Shown here in pieces: positions 10,501 through 21,720 of a stretch of DNA of 64,000 bases. Made by a program: the position numbers and the translations under genes. Source of the DNA: Steromphala cineraria (lineage: Eukaryota; Mollusca; Gastropoda; Trochida; Trochidae). Each line of letters begins with the position of its first letter. The stretch's first letter is position 1. The notes beneath the pieces were generated by a model, which worked only from the letters and a program-made list of their open reading frames with translations, made no database searches and was not told the origin of the DNA. The stretch is from contig OU744723.1 in assembly GCA_916613615.1 (NCBI GenBank), positions 62,504,239 through 62,568,238 of the forward strand. Direction: 5' to 3'.

Positions 10501-11338
10501 TCAACAACATATGTTATCTCCTAGGGTGCCTGATCAACACAGTGACGACACAGTCCCAACTCAACAACATATGTTATCTCCCATGGTGTCTGATCAACAC
10601 TGTGAAGTCAGAGTCCCAACTCAACAATATATGTTATCTCCCAGGGTGTCTGATCAACACAGTGACGTCACAGACCCGACTCAACAACATATGTTATCTC
10701 CTAGGGTGTCTGATCAACACAGTGACGACACAGTCCCAACTCAACAACATATGTTATCTCCCAGGGTGTCTGATCAACACAGTGATGTCAGAGTCCCAAC
10801 TCAACAACATATGTTATCTCCCAGGGTGTCTGATCAACACAGTGACGTCACAGTCCCAACTCAACAACATATGTTATCTCCCAGGGTGTCTGATCAACGC
10901 AGTGACGTCAGAGTCCCAACTCAACAACATATGTTATCTCCCAGGGTGTCTGATCAACGCAGTGACGTCACAGTCCCAACTCAACAACATATGTTATCTC
11001 CCAGTGTGTCTGATCAACACAGTGACGTCAGAGTCCCAACTCAACAACATATGTTATCTCACAGGGTGTCTGATCAACACAGTGACGTCACAGTCCCAAC
11101 TCAACAACATATGTTATCTCCCAGGGTGTCTGATCAACACAGTGACGACACAGTCCCAACTCAACAACATATGTTATCTCCCAGGATGTCTGTTCAACAA
11201 CAAGACGAGCCAGAGGCGGCAGCTGCTCCACCTCCAGACAGACTGCTACAGGACGACCTGATGGCCACACTTCCACAACCATCTCAAGGAGCTGAAGCAC
11301 CTGCTCCTGTGGTCAACAACTCCTCATCTCTGCAGTAG
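7549..11338 (+). CDS. Cytoplasmic tail exon of the EGF receptor with about 49 copies of a 20-residue repeat
   Basis: Terminal coding exon; base 7549 completes the glycine codon split with 7111 and the frame then runs 1262 codons to TAG. Residues 1-240 (from the ATG at 7550) are basic near the membrane (KWRRR), then Pro/Gln/Ala-rich with QAAAAPP, HLPQPPQG, APAPVVNNSS and PLIAESF; PSYIEIN contains a YxxI motif that could be a sorting or phosphorylation site (inference). Residues about 243-1215 are a tandem array of the unit TQQHMLSPRVSDQHSDVTVP and variants, low-complexity and probably disordered. After the array the QAAAAPP, LPQPSQG and APAPVVNNSS blocks return, so the array lies inside a duplicated tail segment. 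The TAG is created by a one-base difference from the upstream copy. No kinase, phosphatase or other catalytic domain is seen. Repeat number may be assembly-dependent. Confidence 0.8.
8278..11200 (+). repeat. 60-bp coding minisatellite, about 49 copies
   Basis: Perfect 60-bp periodicity with no indels through about 49 units, so the coding frame is kept. Variant units recur in the same order: the block of 13 units at 8941-9720 is repeated at 9901-10680 and partly at 10681-11040; a three-unit block at 8281 recurs at 8581 and 8761. This higher-order pattern indicates recent segmental duplication inside the array. Each unit contains the palindromes AACATATGTT and TGATCA and, in about 27 units, TGACGTCA. 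The array is also open in a second plus frame (8262-11261). Confidence 0.95.
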
Positions 11339-11640
11339 CTGATGTTCAGCAGGAAGATCAAAAGGATGTGACTACAACTGAAGACATAACAATTCCGCTT
11401 ATTGCGGAGACTTTCAAACAATTTGAGAATTTGTGACTCGCAACCTGATTTTGAACCCCCACCAGACTCTGATCTTCCATTTCGAGACCACTTTAACGAG
11501 TCCTAAATGTTTCTTGCATGTAAAACTTTTGTTGAAGTTGAACAGCTTCATCTGATGTATTGTCAATTACAATTCTTAGACTCATTTATTTGAAATCAAT
11601 CCTAACTTTTCAAATTTCAATTGATACAATAAAATAGTGT
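11339..11640 (+). other. Frameshifted relic of the receptor C-terminus and 3' UTR
   Basis: After the TAG, the DNA remains alignable to the upstream tail segment (GTAGCTGATG, ATTCCGCT, then GTGACTC and CATTT blocks). A one-base loss near 11315 moves the homologous frame to -1, giving ADVQQED and IPLIAETF; a one-base gain near 11430 restores the original frame, which then closes at TAA 11504-11506. So about 56 codons of ancestral tail lie beyond the present stop, partly out of frame. Either the two changes are real or they are sequence errors. The rest is AT-rich 3' UTR. Confidence 0.65.
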
Positions 11641-11653
11641 GAAATCGAATAAA
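11628..11653 (+). terminator. Poly(A) signals of the receptor gene
   Basis: Two AATAAA hexamers (11628-11633 and 11648-11653) lie about 290-315 bp after the stop in AT-rich DNA, in the right place for cleavage and polyadenylation of the receptor transcript. Confidence 0.55.
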
Positions 11654-11659
11654 TTATTT

Positions 11660-12690
11660 GATAAGTTTCGATTTAAAAAGTGCAATTATTATGTAAATCT
11701 CAAATCAGCACTATTTGTAAATATGATCTGCCTGTACATATTGTCTTTTTTGCTTGTTTTATCACAGATTTATATTTTTTGTTACGATTTGTACATTGTA
11801 ATAAAGATAGCCCGATGAATTACATAGCTTATGACTGTATTTGTTTGAAATATAGAGATAACCATTGTTATGATATCATGTTGTAAACGAAAATGAATAC
11901 CCACTGCAGGTGACAACGAGGATAAAACTAAAAACGCTTTAATACTTAAGTGGTGTAGCAAAGTGAATTGATAACACGTGAAATGTGAAATTGTCAGCAT
12001 GTGAAATGTGAATTGATAACACGTGAAATGTGAAATTGTCAGCATGTGAAATGTGAATTGATAACACGTGAAATGTGAAATTGTCAGCATGTGAAATGTG
12101 AATTGATAACACGTGAAATGTAAATTGTCAGCATGTGAAATGTGAATTGTTAACATGTGCAAGTATTTTCTAAAAACCTTATTTCAAATCTGTAATATAT
12201 GTAAATACGAATTGCGTGTACATGTTGATTATTATGGTTTATTTCGTAACAGTTTTATACTTATGTAAGAGGTTTTCCTTACCATTTATGTAATTTTGTT
12301 GTTACTATTTGTATAATAGAATAGAGATAGCCGGATGAATGATATAGCTTATGACTGTTTTTGTTTCAAATAAAGAGATAACCATTATGATGATATCATG
12401 TTGTATTTTCATGTTGTAGTCATTTATCTAGTGGTTAGCACGTGAGATACTGCATGAAATGTAGACAGCGAATTATCTATATCTGATATTTATATCTTAT
12501 AAATTACACTGTTAATAAACTGTTTTAGACATTAACAGAACATATGAATAGCAAAGTTTAAATGAAATAAACGAAAATGAATAGCCACTGCAGGTGATAA
12601 CGATGATAAAACTAACAACGCTTTAATACTTAAGTGATATAGCAATGTAAATTGATAACATGTGAACTGTGAATTGGAACATGAGAGAAA
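11660..12690. repeat. Diverged tandem segmental duplication
   Basis: The block with ATAGCTTATGACTGT, GAGATAACCATT, GATATCATGTTGTA, ACGAAAATGAATA, CCACTGCAGGTGA and CGCTTTAATACTTAAGTG occurs at about 11790-11970 and again at about 12300-12670. The second copy is split by about 160 bp (12407-12566) absent from the first. The first copy carries the 45-bp array, the second only one diverged unit of it. Confidence 0.75.
11963..12158. repeat. 45-bp tandem repeat
   Basis: About four copies of a 45-bp unit made of two related halves, TGATAACACGTGAAATGTGA and TTGTCAGCATGTGAAATGTG. The minus-strand ORF over it (11782-12162) is a repeat translation. Confidence 0.85.
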
Positions 12691-13190
12691 AGGTTGACCT
12701 GGGAAATGTCCTATAGTGGTAATGAATCATGATAATGATATGTGTACACAGGAGGTTATTGAGCGATACACCGAGGGAAGTTTGGGTATATCTGACTTAC
12801 ACCTCACTCCGGTCGAGTCATATTTGACGAAAAAGAGCATTCCGTCATTCTTTAAGTATACAGCTCTTGACCTAACTAGAGCAATAGAATATTAACAATA
12901 CTCATCTAATTGCGGTTTAAAACCATAAACTAACTTCATTACATTAAAATTGGTACAGACTAGTACTTATATACATAGGCTAATATAAATAGAATATATA
13001 TATACACATCAAACAACAGAAAATACCTCTGCTTGTATCAATCCTCATTATCTCAGTCGATAGAGTTGATAGTTGATGAAGTATAAGATTGTTCAATATC
13101 AGTCTAACACTGTATTTATCGTATCATCATACGTTCTAAATAAAGTTTAACTCAAAATCACAAATATTCATGAATAACTGAAACTAGACC
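12691..13190. other. No recognised feature
   Basis: AT-rich DNA with no sustained ORF or clear repeat. Confidence 0.4.
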
Positions 13191-13468
13191 TGATTGATAT
13201 TTCCCTGTAGGGGTGGCCACACTTTGACCAGTCCGATCACAGACATGAATGGTTTATTACAACTCTAAATTGATACATCATCCATTGATCAGTCAGCTGA
13301 TCTTATGTGTGTCATATGGAGTGACCTATATCCACTAACCACTGTCACTGATAGTTCTGTGTAGTTGGAAGCAACCTCTGATCACTCCATGAATCGATAG
13401 ATCAAAGCTTTATCAATGTATTTAACTTCCTTTCATCAGTGGATTTTTGTGTGAATTTACATTTCAAA

Positions 13469-13790
13469 TTAAAAGGGGCATAAGCATGTTTTGGAAAATT
13501 TTATATTAAAATTGTTCATTGATGATTGTAATTTAATGCTAAATGTATTATGTTGATAGTTACAAAAATCATATGACACAAACCAATCACCCATAGTCAG
13601 AGAACAAATTATAAAGATTTACATATAGTTCATTTGCGGCAATTTTTGTGTGAACACCTTTCATTCATTTTGTGTAAGCAAAAGGAATCTCATGGCAGAC
13701 ATTCACATTGTCTATCAATTTGAAACAATTATTTATATTTTTTTTACATCCCCCTATATTTCCCCTAAAAACGTGCCATTGCCCCTTTAA
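13469..13790. mobile_element. TTAA-flanked MITE-like element, first of a pair
   Basis: Begins TTAAAAGGGGCATAAGCATG and ends with the inverted form CGTGCCATTGCCCCTTTAA, about 322 bp, no coding capacity. Terminal inverted repeats of about 24 bp with TTAA at both edges suggest a piggyBac-type target site. The related locus at 15121 lacks the element and shows an intact join, so the element was inserted after (or lost from one copy of) the segmental duplication. Confidence 0.7.
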
Positions 13791-14117
13791 TGGGGCATAA
13801 GCACGTTTTTTGATAATTTTCCACTGATAATTGTAAGTTAATACTGAATGTATGATTTCAAAGATCTCAATACACAAGCCAGTCATCCATAGTCAGGGGA
13901 CAAAGTATGAAGATTCACATAAAATCCTTTGGCGGCCATTTTGTGTTAACACCCTTAATTCGTTTTGTGTTAGAAAAGGGAATCGCATATATACGCTATA
14001 TATTGAATTATTACTGCTCCATTTAGTTTAAATACATTGTCTTTCAATTGGAACCATTAATTTAATTTTCCTGACATCACCTTATTTTCCCCTAAAAACG
14101 TGCTAATGGCCCGTTAA
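13787..14117. mobile_element. TTAA-flanked MITE-like element, second of a pair
   Basis: A second copy of the same element abuts the first and shares its TTAA: starts TTAATGGGGCATAAGCACG, ends CGTGCTAATGGCCCGTTAA. Internal blocks (CCATAGTCAG, AAGATT-ACATA, TTCCCCTAAAAACGTGC) match the first copy in the same order at about 80% by eye. The arrangement is either a tandem duplication or an insertion into the terminal TTAA of the first. Confidence 0.7.
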
Positions 14118-16383
14118 AGGTTAATATTCGACAATAAACCTATAAGTACTAATATTTGCTAGTGACACTAACGCACTTATGTGTAAAATGACAAATATGG
14201 TTGTGAATAGCTCTTTAACTAGATAATTTGATACAATGATGAGATAAAAGGTCAGTTACAGACGAGTAAATAGTAATAATTTCTAAACCAAATCAACATT
14301 ATTCATGATAGAATATGTAACATGTACATATTTGAGTATAAATATGTTGATATTCATTTTTGAATATACTCTTAACGGGTTTCTCTTCGGAATATATGCA
14401 CACTTGTTGAAAAACTTTGAGCTTAGAACATTTAGTTATAATATCCATTTAGGTTATTACTTTCATTTACTTCTTGTAAATGTTAACTTACATGAAATGT
14501 TGACATATTGTGGAAATTACTGTCTTTAAACGAACAGAAACGTGCATCCTTTGAATGTTGATATGGAAAACTCATAAATGCATTTTTTTACTTTTCTCTT
14601 AGTAATGTTTAATTCAAAAGCCTGTTAACATTCATAGTAGATATTTTGGCTTTGATGTAGTAATAAAGTAATATACATTCGTGAGAGTCTATTGATTTAA
14701 ACATTTCTTGTTAAGCGGTTTATCATGATTTGAAATTCAAGAGGTTTATTCCTTTATATATGCTTTTTATTCATCTGTCGCAGTTTGTGTTTTCCTTTCT
14801 TGACAATATACGTGAATTATATAGGATTAATATTTCCCTGTTGACGAAGGCAAACTTTGAACAGTCCACTAACCACTGTCACTGATAGACCAGTCCGATT
14901 ATACACATGAATGGTTTATCAAAACTCTAAATTGATACATCATCTATTGATCAGTCAGCTGATCTTATGTGTGTCATATGGAGTGACCTATATCCACTAA
15001 CCACTGCCACTGATAGCTCTGTGTAGTTGGAGGCAACCTCTGATCACTCCATGAATCGATAGATCAAAGCTTTATCAATGTATTTAACTTCCTTTCATCA
15101 GTGGATTTTTGTGTGAATTTACATTTCAAATAAAAGTTTAATCTTTGAAAGTTCACTTATATGTACAAATATAGAATGAAAACCAAATATGAATAACGCT
15201 TTAAGATAAACCAAATCGACATTATGAGTGAAAATGTGACCAATACATAAGTGGATATGTTGACATATATATTTAAACAAAGTCGTTACGAGTTTCTCTC
15301 CAGGAATATATGCATTCTCGTTTACAATTACTTTGCTCTTTTAATTAACATTTAATTATCAACGTTTTACATCTACATCAACTCGGGTACCCACATTAAA
15401 TAAATCATTCAGTGATTGACTTAAAGGTAATGTTGACAGAGTGTTTATTCAAACGAACAAAACATAGGTTGTTGGAATGTTGATTAAGAAATAAATATGT
15501 AAGTAATGTTGCAATTGTTAGAAGCCTATAAACATTCAAAGCAGATGTTTTTATGTTTTTTCGTGTTTATCACGCGGTTTATTATGACTTGAAATTCATG
15601 TATTTCACGAGGAAAGAATAATGTGAAATGGTAAATTTAAGATGTTTATTTCCTTCAATCATTCATTGCTTGAGGTTTCTGAAAATTCTTGAAAACTCTG
15701 CTTGAATAAGCAAATACCTCACTACGTGTCAAATGACCACGCTGACTTCAATAAACGGAAATGGCATAGATAATAGTTATGATTCACGTTAATACACTCG
15801 CTTGGTCTTTGGTCTCTTGATTGTGATATAAAATGATAAGCATCATTAAAGCAATCTATCATTTATCATCTACTTCCTCATCATAATTCCTTATAAGTCA
15901 CTATCTCAAAGTTTTTGTGTAGCTTTACACTCAATAGATTGTAAGGAACATTTGTACATTGTGTCTAAACTGAATATGTCAGATGGTTCAGATTCAAAAC
16001 GTTGCAATATCGTCATGTTGATTTTATTGCTCAGGAAGTAATAACCTGGTTGATAAACTTGACATTTCCCAATAAATATAGGATACAAATGAAAATCTTT
16101 ACAAAAGTATACAAATGTCCTGAAAACAACTCTCAGGTTTACAAATCAGTAGCTTCACGTGAGGGGTGCATTCATGTAGGGGTATGAACAAATCTTCCAA
16201 TAAAACGTTTATGTTTGAGCTGTAAGCATTTTCAGTTGTTGCAAATGATAAATACTAATTGAGTGTTCCTTGATTCATTTTGAGAAGTATATTTTCCAAC
16301 CATCACTTGCGGTGATATGTGCCAATCATGTTTTAACTTAAACTGAGGTGTTTTGATTCATCACTATAGCAATCAACTGTTTT
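14118..16383. other. Remainder of the duplication and unrecognised DNA
   Basis: Up to about 15660 this is duplicated sequence described above; 15661-16383 shows nothing recognisable. Short ORFs are not supported by codon structure or family similarity. Confidence 0.4.
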
Positions 16384-16668
16384 TATGCCTCCGAATCGGA
16401 CATTCCGGGAGTATATTGTTTTTGCCCTGTCTGTCTGTCTGTTTTTACAAACAAACTTTACTTATATCATGATAAGACCTTCAGAAAAGCTCACATTTTT
16501 TTACATCGTGACCTTGACCTTGACGCAGCAAGTATTTTTCGAAATATTTAACCTTGGCGATAACTTCTGATTGGATAGAGATATAACTTTGATATTTCAC
16601 ATGTGCATTCACCATGAGAAGGCCTTTCAGATGAGGTCATACCTTTGCGTCGGGGGCGTCAGTGTTAC
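16384..16668 (+). mobile_element. Dispersed molluscan repeat (MITE/SINE-like)
   Basis: Starts ATGCCTCCGAATCGGACATT and ends near GTCGGGGGCGTCAG, with internal GTCTGTCTGTCTG, GTGACCTTGACCTTGAC and TGATTGGATAGAGATA. This layout (GCCCCCGA-like start, CTGTC run, CTTGACCTT core, CGGGGGC end) matches a very common bivalve genomic repeat as I remember it; no search was run. No ORF of its own. Confidence 0.55.
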
Positions 16669-19130
16669 TTTATTACTTTACACTTCAACAAACTTATATG
16701 CATGTAACCTTCACAGTCATGGATTATATTTTAATCTATGCCGTAGCTGCCATTATTATTGTATATTGAGAATTTCAAAAACCAATGTAATACTGAACAT
16801 TTGCTTACCAGCCTGTTTTTTTTTTAAATAAATTTATTGCACATACAAAAAACAGTACTCTGACTGATAAACCATAATTATATTACAAATATTTACATTT
16901 ATTGATAACCATATCCATGTGAGTAATATATGTCCTCTGAAGTTTAAAGCGCGTTATACACGCTGACTGATCTATGACATGAAACAACAAAGTTTAATGT
17001 GTTGGAATGCTTAGTGAAAACGGGCTAATAATGTATGAACTTATAGAAATATGTGATTAAAAAGTATTTTTATTCACTCTGTGTCACGACTCGGAGAATA
17101 CTTCTTTTAGAAACCGTTCATTTATGATAGAAGATATATCAAAGCTGGTTCCTTGAATAAATGATAAGGAATTTCAACACAAATTAGTCAATTTATGTTT
17201 AGAAATAGCAAGACAACGACAAAGCAACATCCAATGATATAAACAATAAATGCATCCGCTTACTATAACTCACTCCATCAGGTAAATGTTAAGTTAGATT
17301 AACATGAACTCGTGGTAAAGAACCAAGAAGTGTTTTAAATATTCAAATACTTGAAACACAAAACATGTCCACGGCCACTTATTGGTATGGTTTAGGATAG
17401 TTTGTAAAGCATGCGTTGTGTAGTGGAGCAAGTAAATGATATTCTGTCAATTGCAAATGATAAAACTTTGATTATAAGGAAATGAACGGCTTTGTTCAGT
17501 TTCTGTGGTAGTCTAGTATATTCTAGTATATGTTTTTGTGCAGTCTCCCACCTAAAGGAGACTAAGGTCTTTGAATAGTTCATCAACATAACCACAGCTG
17601 CATGTCTGGATGCAAAAGGTTTGACACAGACAGCTTTACAATATTCTTATTGACTAATTACATAGATGGTATTATGTGAGTGTCCATGACATACTATGTT
17701 AAAGACACGAGCGATATGTTTATAACAGTAGTACAAAGCTTCCAGTGTTACAGTATGTTTCTACTTCCGTGTATATCGGTTATTCTGATGTATGCTGGGA
17801 TTGACCCCAGGTCACGATGACCTTCCTATATCACTGATGGACAGCAATACTCGTTAATTTGGTTATATGTGATCATGGTCATATTTTTAGAAATCGACTG
17901 TAATTTGCCAGCATGGTAACGTCAAAATATTACACGAATATAATATAATGTTGAAGTCCCATCGGTCCCAAATGAATCAGAATATATATTCTCTTGTAAG
18001 AAGACAAAATCATCAGTCGAAATCAGAAGTTCTGTTTTCATGGAAATCGACAAATTGTGAAAGTCTCAGAAGGCATATCTAAAGAAGGTGATTGATCCAA
18101 ATAGTTCCGATAGTTTTGGAGCTATACTCCAGTAAAATCATCGGAAACGATTAGAAAATAGCTTCAAGTCTACCTTATACTTACTACTGGACATGTTTTA
18201 ATGATTAGTAATTCAATTCTGCCAATATGCTGGAATGTTATGACGAATGCTCCTAGAAATAGGTCAAATTCTGTACTAAATGTGTTTATGTGATTCATTC
18301 ACACATGGTTTTGAAGTTTTTACTTTGATTTGGTAGTGTGATTCACCCTTCAATGAACATTCGATCAATTCATGTTGGCTGGTGATATGTATGTTAATTA
18401 ATATCATACATTTACACTTTGCCTGGTGTTTTGTACAACTAATTCTCATCATAGAAAACTTAAATGTCATTAGCATTTATGAAATGTATGTCATAAATGC
18501 CTCAACTAAAATAGTTCTAGAATCATAAGCAGAGAAGCATATACCTATGGTCTTGATCGCAGAAGATCAAATAGTTCTGACTTCATAGGACTTTAAATAA
18601 GATATCAAGATGTAGGTAATTTACTCGAAGCTTGTTCACGCTTAACAGCAGTGATTGATATATTCTCTGTATAAACACTTACAATATAAATGACCTTCAA
18701 TTAATCCCTCATGTATCCAAATGTTTGATTATTAACTTGAATAATAGTGAACACATTCAAACTATATGAAACAATTTAAAAGTACGTTTGGTTGTTTTTG
18801 GAAAGTGCTGTGTTATCAGTTCATTATCTTATGTTAGTATTTTGCAAATTAATTTCATTTTAGATCTATTCTAAATAAATTCATCTTCTGTCTTTAAGAT
18901 AATTCAGTTTTTTTAGTGACATACATTGTTATGGTATCACATAAATATTTAGATAACTGATTTGAAAAATAGCGATTTACAATGATGAAAAGTTAACATT
19001 TGTATAAAACTGGCGATTATGACATGAATGCTTTAACAGACTGAAAAAAAACTTTATTTCTATTAACAATAAATATATTCAACAGCATTGTAATATGAAT
19101 GTAAGAATAATCTCACCTAGAAATGCTACC
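16669..19130. other. No recognised feature
   Basis: AT-rich DNA with a short inverted repeat near 17548 (CTCCCACCT, AGGAGACT). No coding region or clear mobile element. Confidence 0.4.
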
Positions 19131-19520
19131 ATCTGAAGATATCCACTGAACATGTTGTAGCACTAAGTTCACACCTGAAGATCTTCACAGGACATGTTGT
19201 AGCACTAAGATCACACCTGAAGATCTTCACAGGACATGTTGTAGCTCTAAGTTAACATCTGAAGATCTTCACAGGACATGTTGTAGATCTAAGTAAACAT
19301 CTGAAGATCTTCACAGGACATGTTGTAGCACTAAGTTAACATCTGAAGATCTTCACAGGACATGTTGTAGCACTAAGTAAACATCTGAAGATCTTCACAG
19401 GACATATTGTAGCTCACAGTAAACATCTGAAGATCTTCACAGGACATGTTGTAGATCTAAATAAACATCTGAAGATCTTCACAGGACATATTGTAGCTCT
19501 CAGTAAACATCTGAAGATCA
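19131..19520. repeat. 42-bp tandem repeat
   Basis: About nine copies at an exact 42-bp spacing; each has CTGAAGATCTTCACAGGACA, TGTTGTAG and a CTAAGT-like end. The GAAGATCTTC palindrome is central. Confidence 0.95.
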
Positions 19521-19800
19521 GGACATGTAGCTATGTTTTACATGATGAGTGAACTTCATGGATCTTCACAGGACATGTAGCTATGTTTCACATGATGAGT
19601 GAACTTCATGGATCTTCACACGACCTGCAATGATACAAATAAACATCTGAAGATCTTCACAGGACATGTAGCTATGTTTCACATAATGAATGGTGAACTT
19701 CAGAGATCTTCACAGGACATGTAGCTATGTTTCACATGAATGGTGAACTTCAGAGATCTTCACACGACCTGCAACGATACAAATAAACATGCACGTGTAA
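19521..19800. repeat. Composite derivative of the 42-bp repeat
   Basis: GATCTTCACAGGACATGTAG recurs, interleaved with a block ATGTTTCACATGATGAGTGA and CACGACCTGCAA-GATACAAA in irregular order, with spacing of roughly 50 bp. This is a rearranged edge of the 42-bp array. Confidence 0.75.
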
Positions 19801-21720
19801 CTCTTTCATCACGCTGGTTCACTGATAATATGAACAGTTCCTCTTTTCATGACCATGTTTGTTGAAATGAACATCTGAACTTTTTCAGTTATAAATCGCC
19901 TTAAATATTGCGACTAGCATACATGTATATTGCAAATTTTAACCAAATGAAAATCTTAGCAGATAGTTGGAGCAGCCTTATCGAACTTATTTTACATAAT
20001 ACATGATGAGGTTGACTATTGTTTAACACAGTAGAGTGACGTCATCACCATTGTTTACTATTTATTCCTATATTGATTGAACACTGATGCAATGCATTGA
20101 TAAGGTCATGTAGAAGCTTAAATATATTGTAAACAACAATAAAGTATTACTACCGATATGAATTTCGATAGAAGAAAAATCAGTGAAGAATCATAAGAAA
20201 ACTATGTTTGATACTTTAAGTACAATTATGTGAACTTTTATGGCACTTCATATTAAGATATTTCAAAATGTCTTAGGTGATGTAAAAGCTACTTTTTTTC
20301 ATTTACTTTAAATCATACTGCCATATGGTGTTTTTAATTTATTATACATCTACAAATCACACACAATGGATTGTGTTATCTGATGTCTATCAAAGTTGTA
20401 CACCAGCTAATGCTCAGATTCTTCTGTCCTCTACATCGTCTCTATTAACCTATCAATCTCACACGCTGGTGATTACTCAGTGTGAAGTGAAGTGTCATAA
20501 AATCCCTTCAGTATAGCGGAATAAGCGAGGTTTGTTTCTTTAAACATCAACTAACATCGACCTTACCACTTCTCGATTTTCAAAAAAATAAAAGCTGGAC
20601 TTAAAATTTGTTATTTGTCCAATAAACACCTTTTATTAGCCTTTCATTTAGACAGCGTAATCATCGGCTGTGAAAAACACACCTGGGTTAGGGGCCATAA
20701 AACTCGCGCGGGTGTGACATAATAAACAGACTATACAGAGTAACGCATCATTATTTCAACTGAAATACCGCCTAAATAATTGTTTAATTACCATTGTTGT
20801 GGATATCTTTGTTACACTAAATACTTAGTAGTGTTACATCGTCAAATGATTTATCTAACTGAGTGGAAAACATTTCCGGAAAATCGTTAATTATTAGTTT
20901 TTCCCCTGTGTTATTGTTACGATAGATGTATAGATAACGAGGCTAATTCTGTTTATGATGTCACAAAATGGGGGCGTGACCAGTCATGCATTCACTTGTT
21001 TGGTGTCAGATAGGTCTAAGCGGCCCATCAAAAGTGGCTTTCTAAAACGGCTTTCATTACCAAACTAAACATATTTGAGTAGCGACATTTAACGCACTAT
21101 AAAATATTGTAATCAGACTTTCTATATTCCAAAGAAAAGAGTGAAATATGTTTGTGGTTATGTGAACTTTAAGAATGTGAAAAATAGTTTCAAGAAAGAT
21201 AGATTTTAAACTTTGTTCACCAATTTTACAAAGGTAAATATTTAGAGTGGAGTAAGGAGAACATACAATGAGCTAATAATATTCATCCTCAATATGCTTG
21301 CCTTCAATGCAGTCTAATATCTCTATTTATGTTAAAATGTAAAGAGCTTCTCAAAATTCCGTTATATTAAGTTCTCTAAGTATAACTCCCTTTGAAAAGG
21401 ATACTAATGATTGAATGTAAGATAACTTTATATGAAGGTCTGCTCATGAGAACAGTACTAGTTGACTCACAAACTCGGTAAAGATGGACGTAGCAAGAGA
21501 AATAAATTGCTGATAACAAACATAACCACAGCTTAAACTGTACAACAGATCTCGAAATTTCGAAGCCCAATTTAGATTATCATTTCCCAAAGCCTTTAAC
21601 ATCATGTAGAAACATTTCTTTTATAAACAACTTGTGTTTATGTGTTTTAAAAGAAAATATACATATTGCGATTGTTTGTAAATAATGTTATACATTAAGA
21701 TTCTGAGAAATCACAAATGC
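19801..21720. other. No recognised feature
   Basis: AT-rich intergenic DNA. ORFs are short (60-65 codons) and show no family similarity I recognise. Confidence 0.4.

Larger units (their letters stand above)
13191..15660. repeat. Tandem segmental duplication (copy 1 13191-14820, copy 2 14821-15660)
   Basis: About 270 bp at 13194-13468 (TGATATTTCCCTGT, GATCAGTCAGCTGATCTTAT, ATCGATAGATCAAAGCTTTA) recur at 14826-15130 with high identity. Similarity continues more weakly through the following blocks (AAACCAAATC-ACATTAT, GTTTCTCT--GGAATATATGCA, AAGCGGTTTATCATGA versus CACGCGGTTTATTATGA). Copy 1 is about 650 bp longer because of two MITE-like elements at 13469-14117. Confidence 0.8.

Noticed and set aside
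8262..11261. 999-codon plus-strand ORF as a separate gene
   Set aside because: It overlaps the tail exon in another frame and exists only because the 60-bp unit has no stop in that frame. It has no splice link to the transmembrane exon; kept only as an observation.
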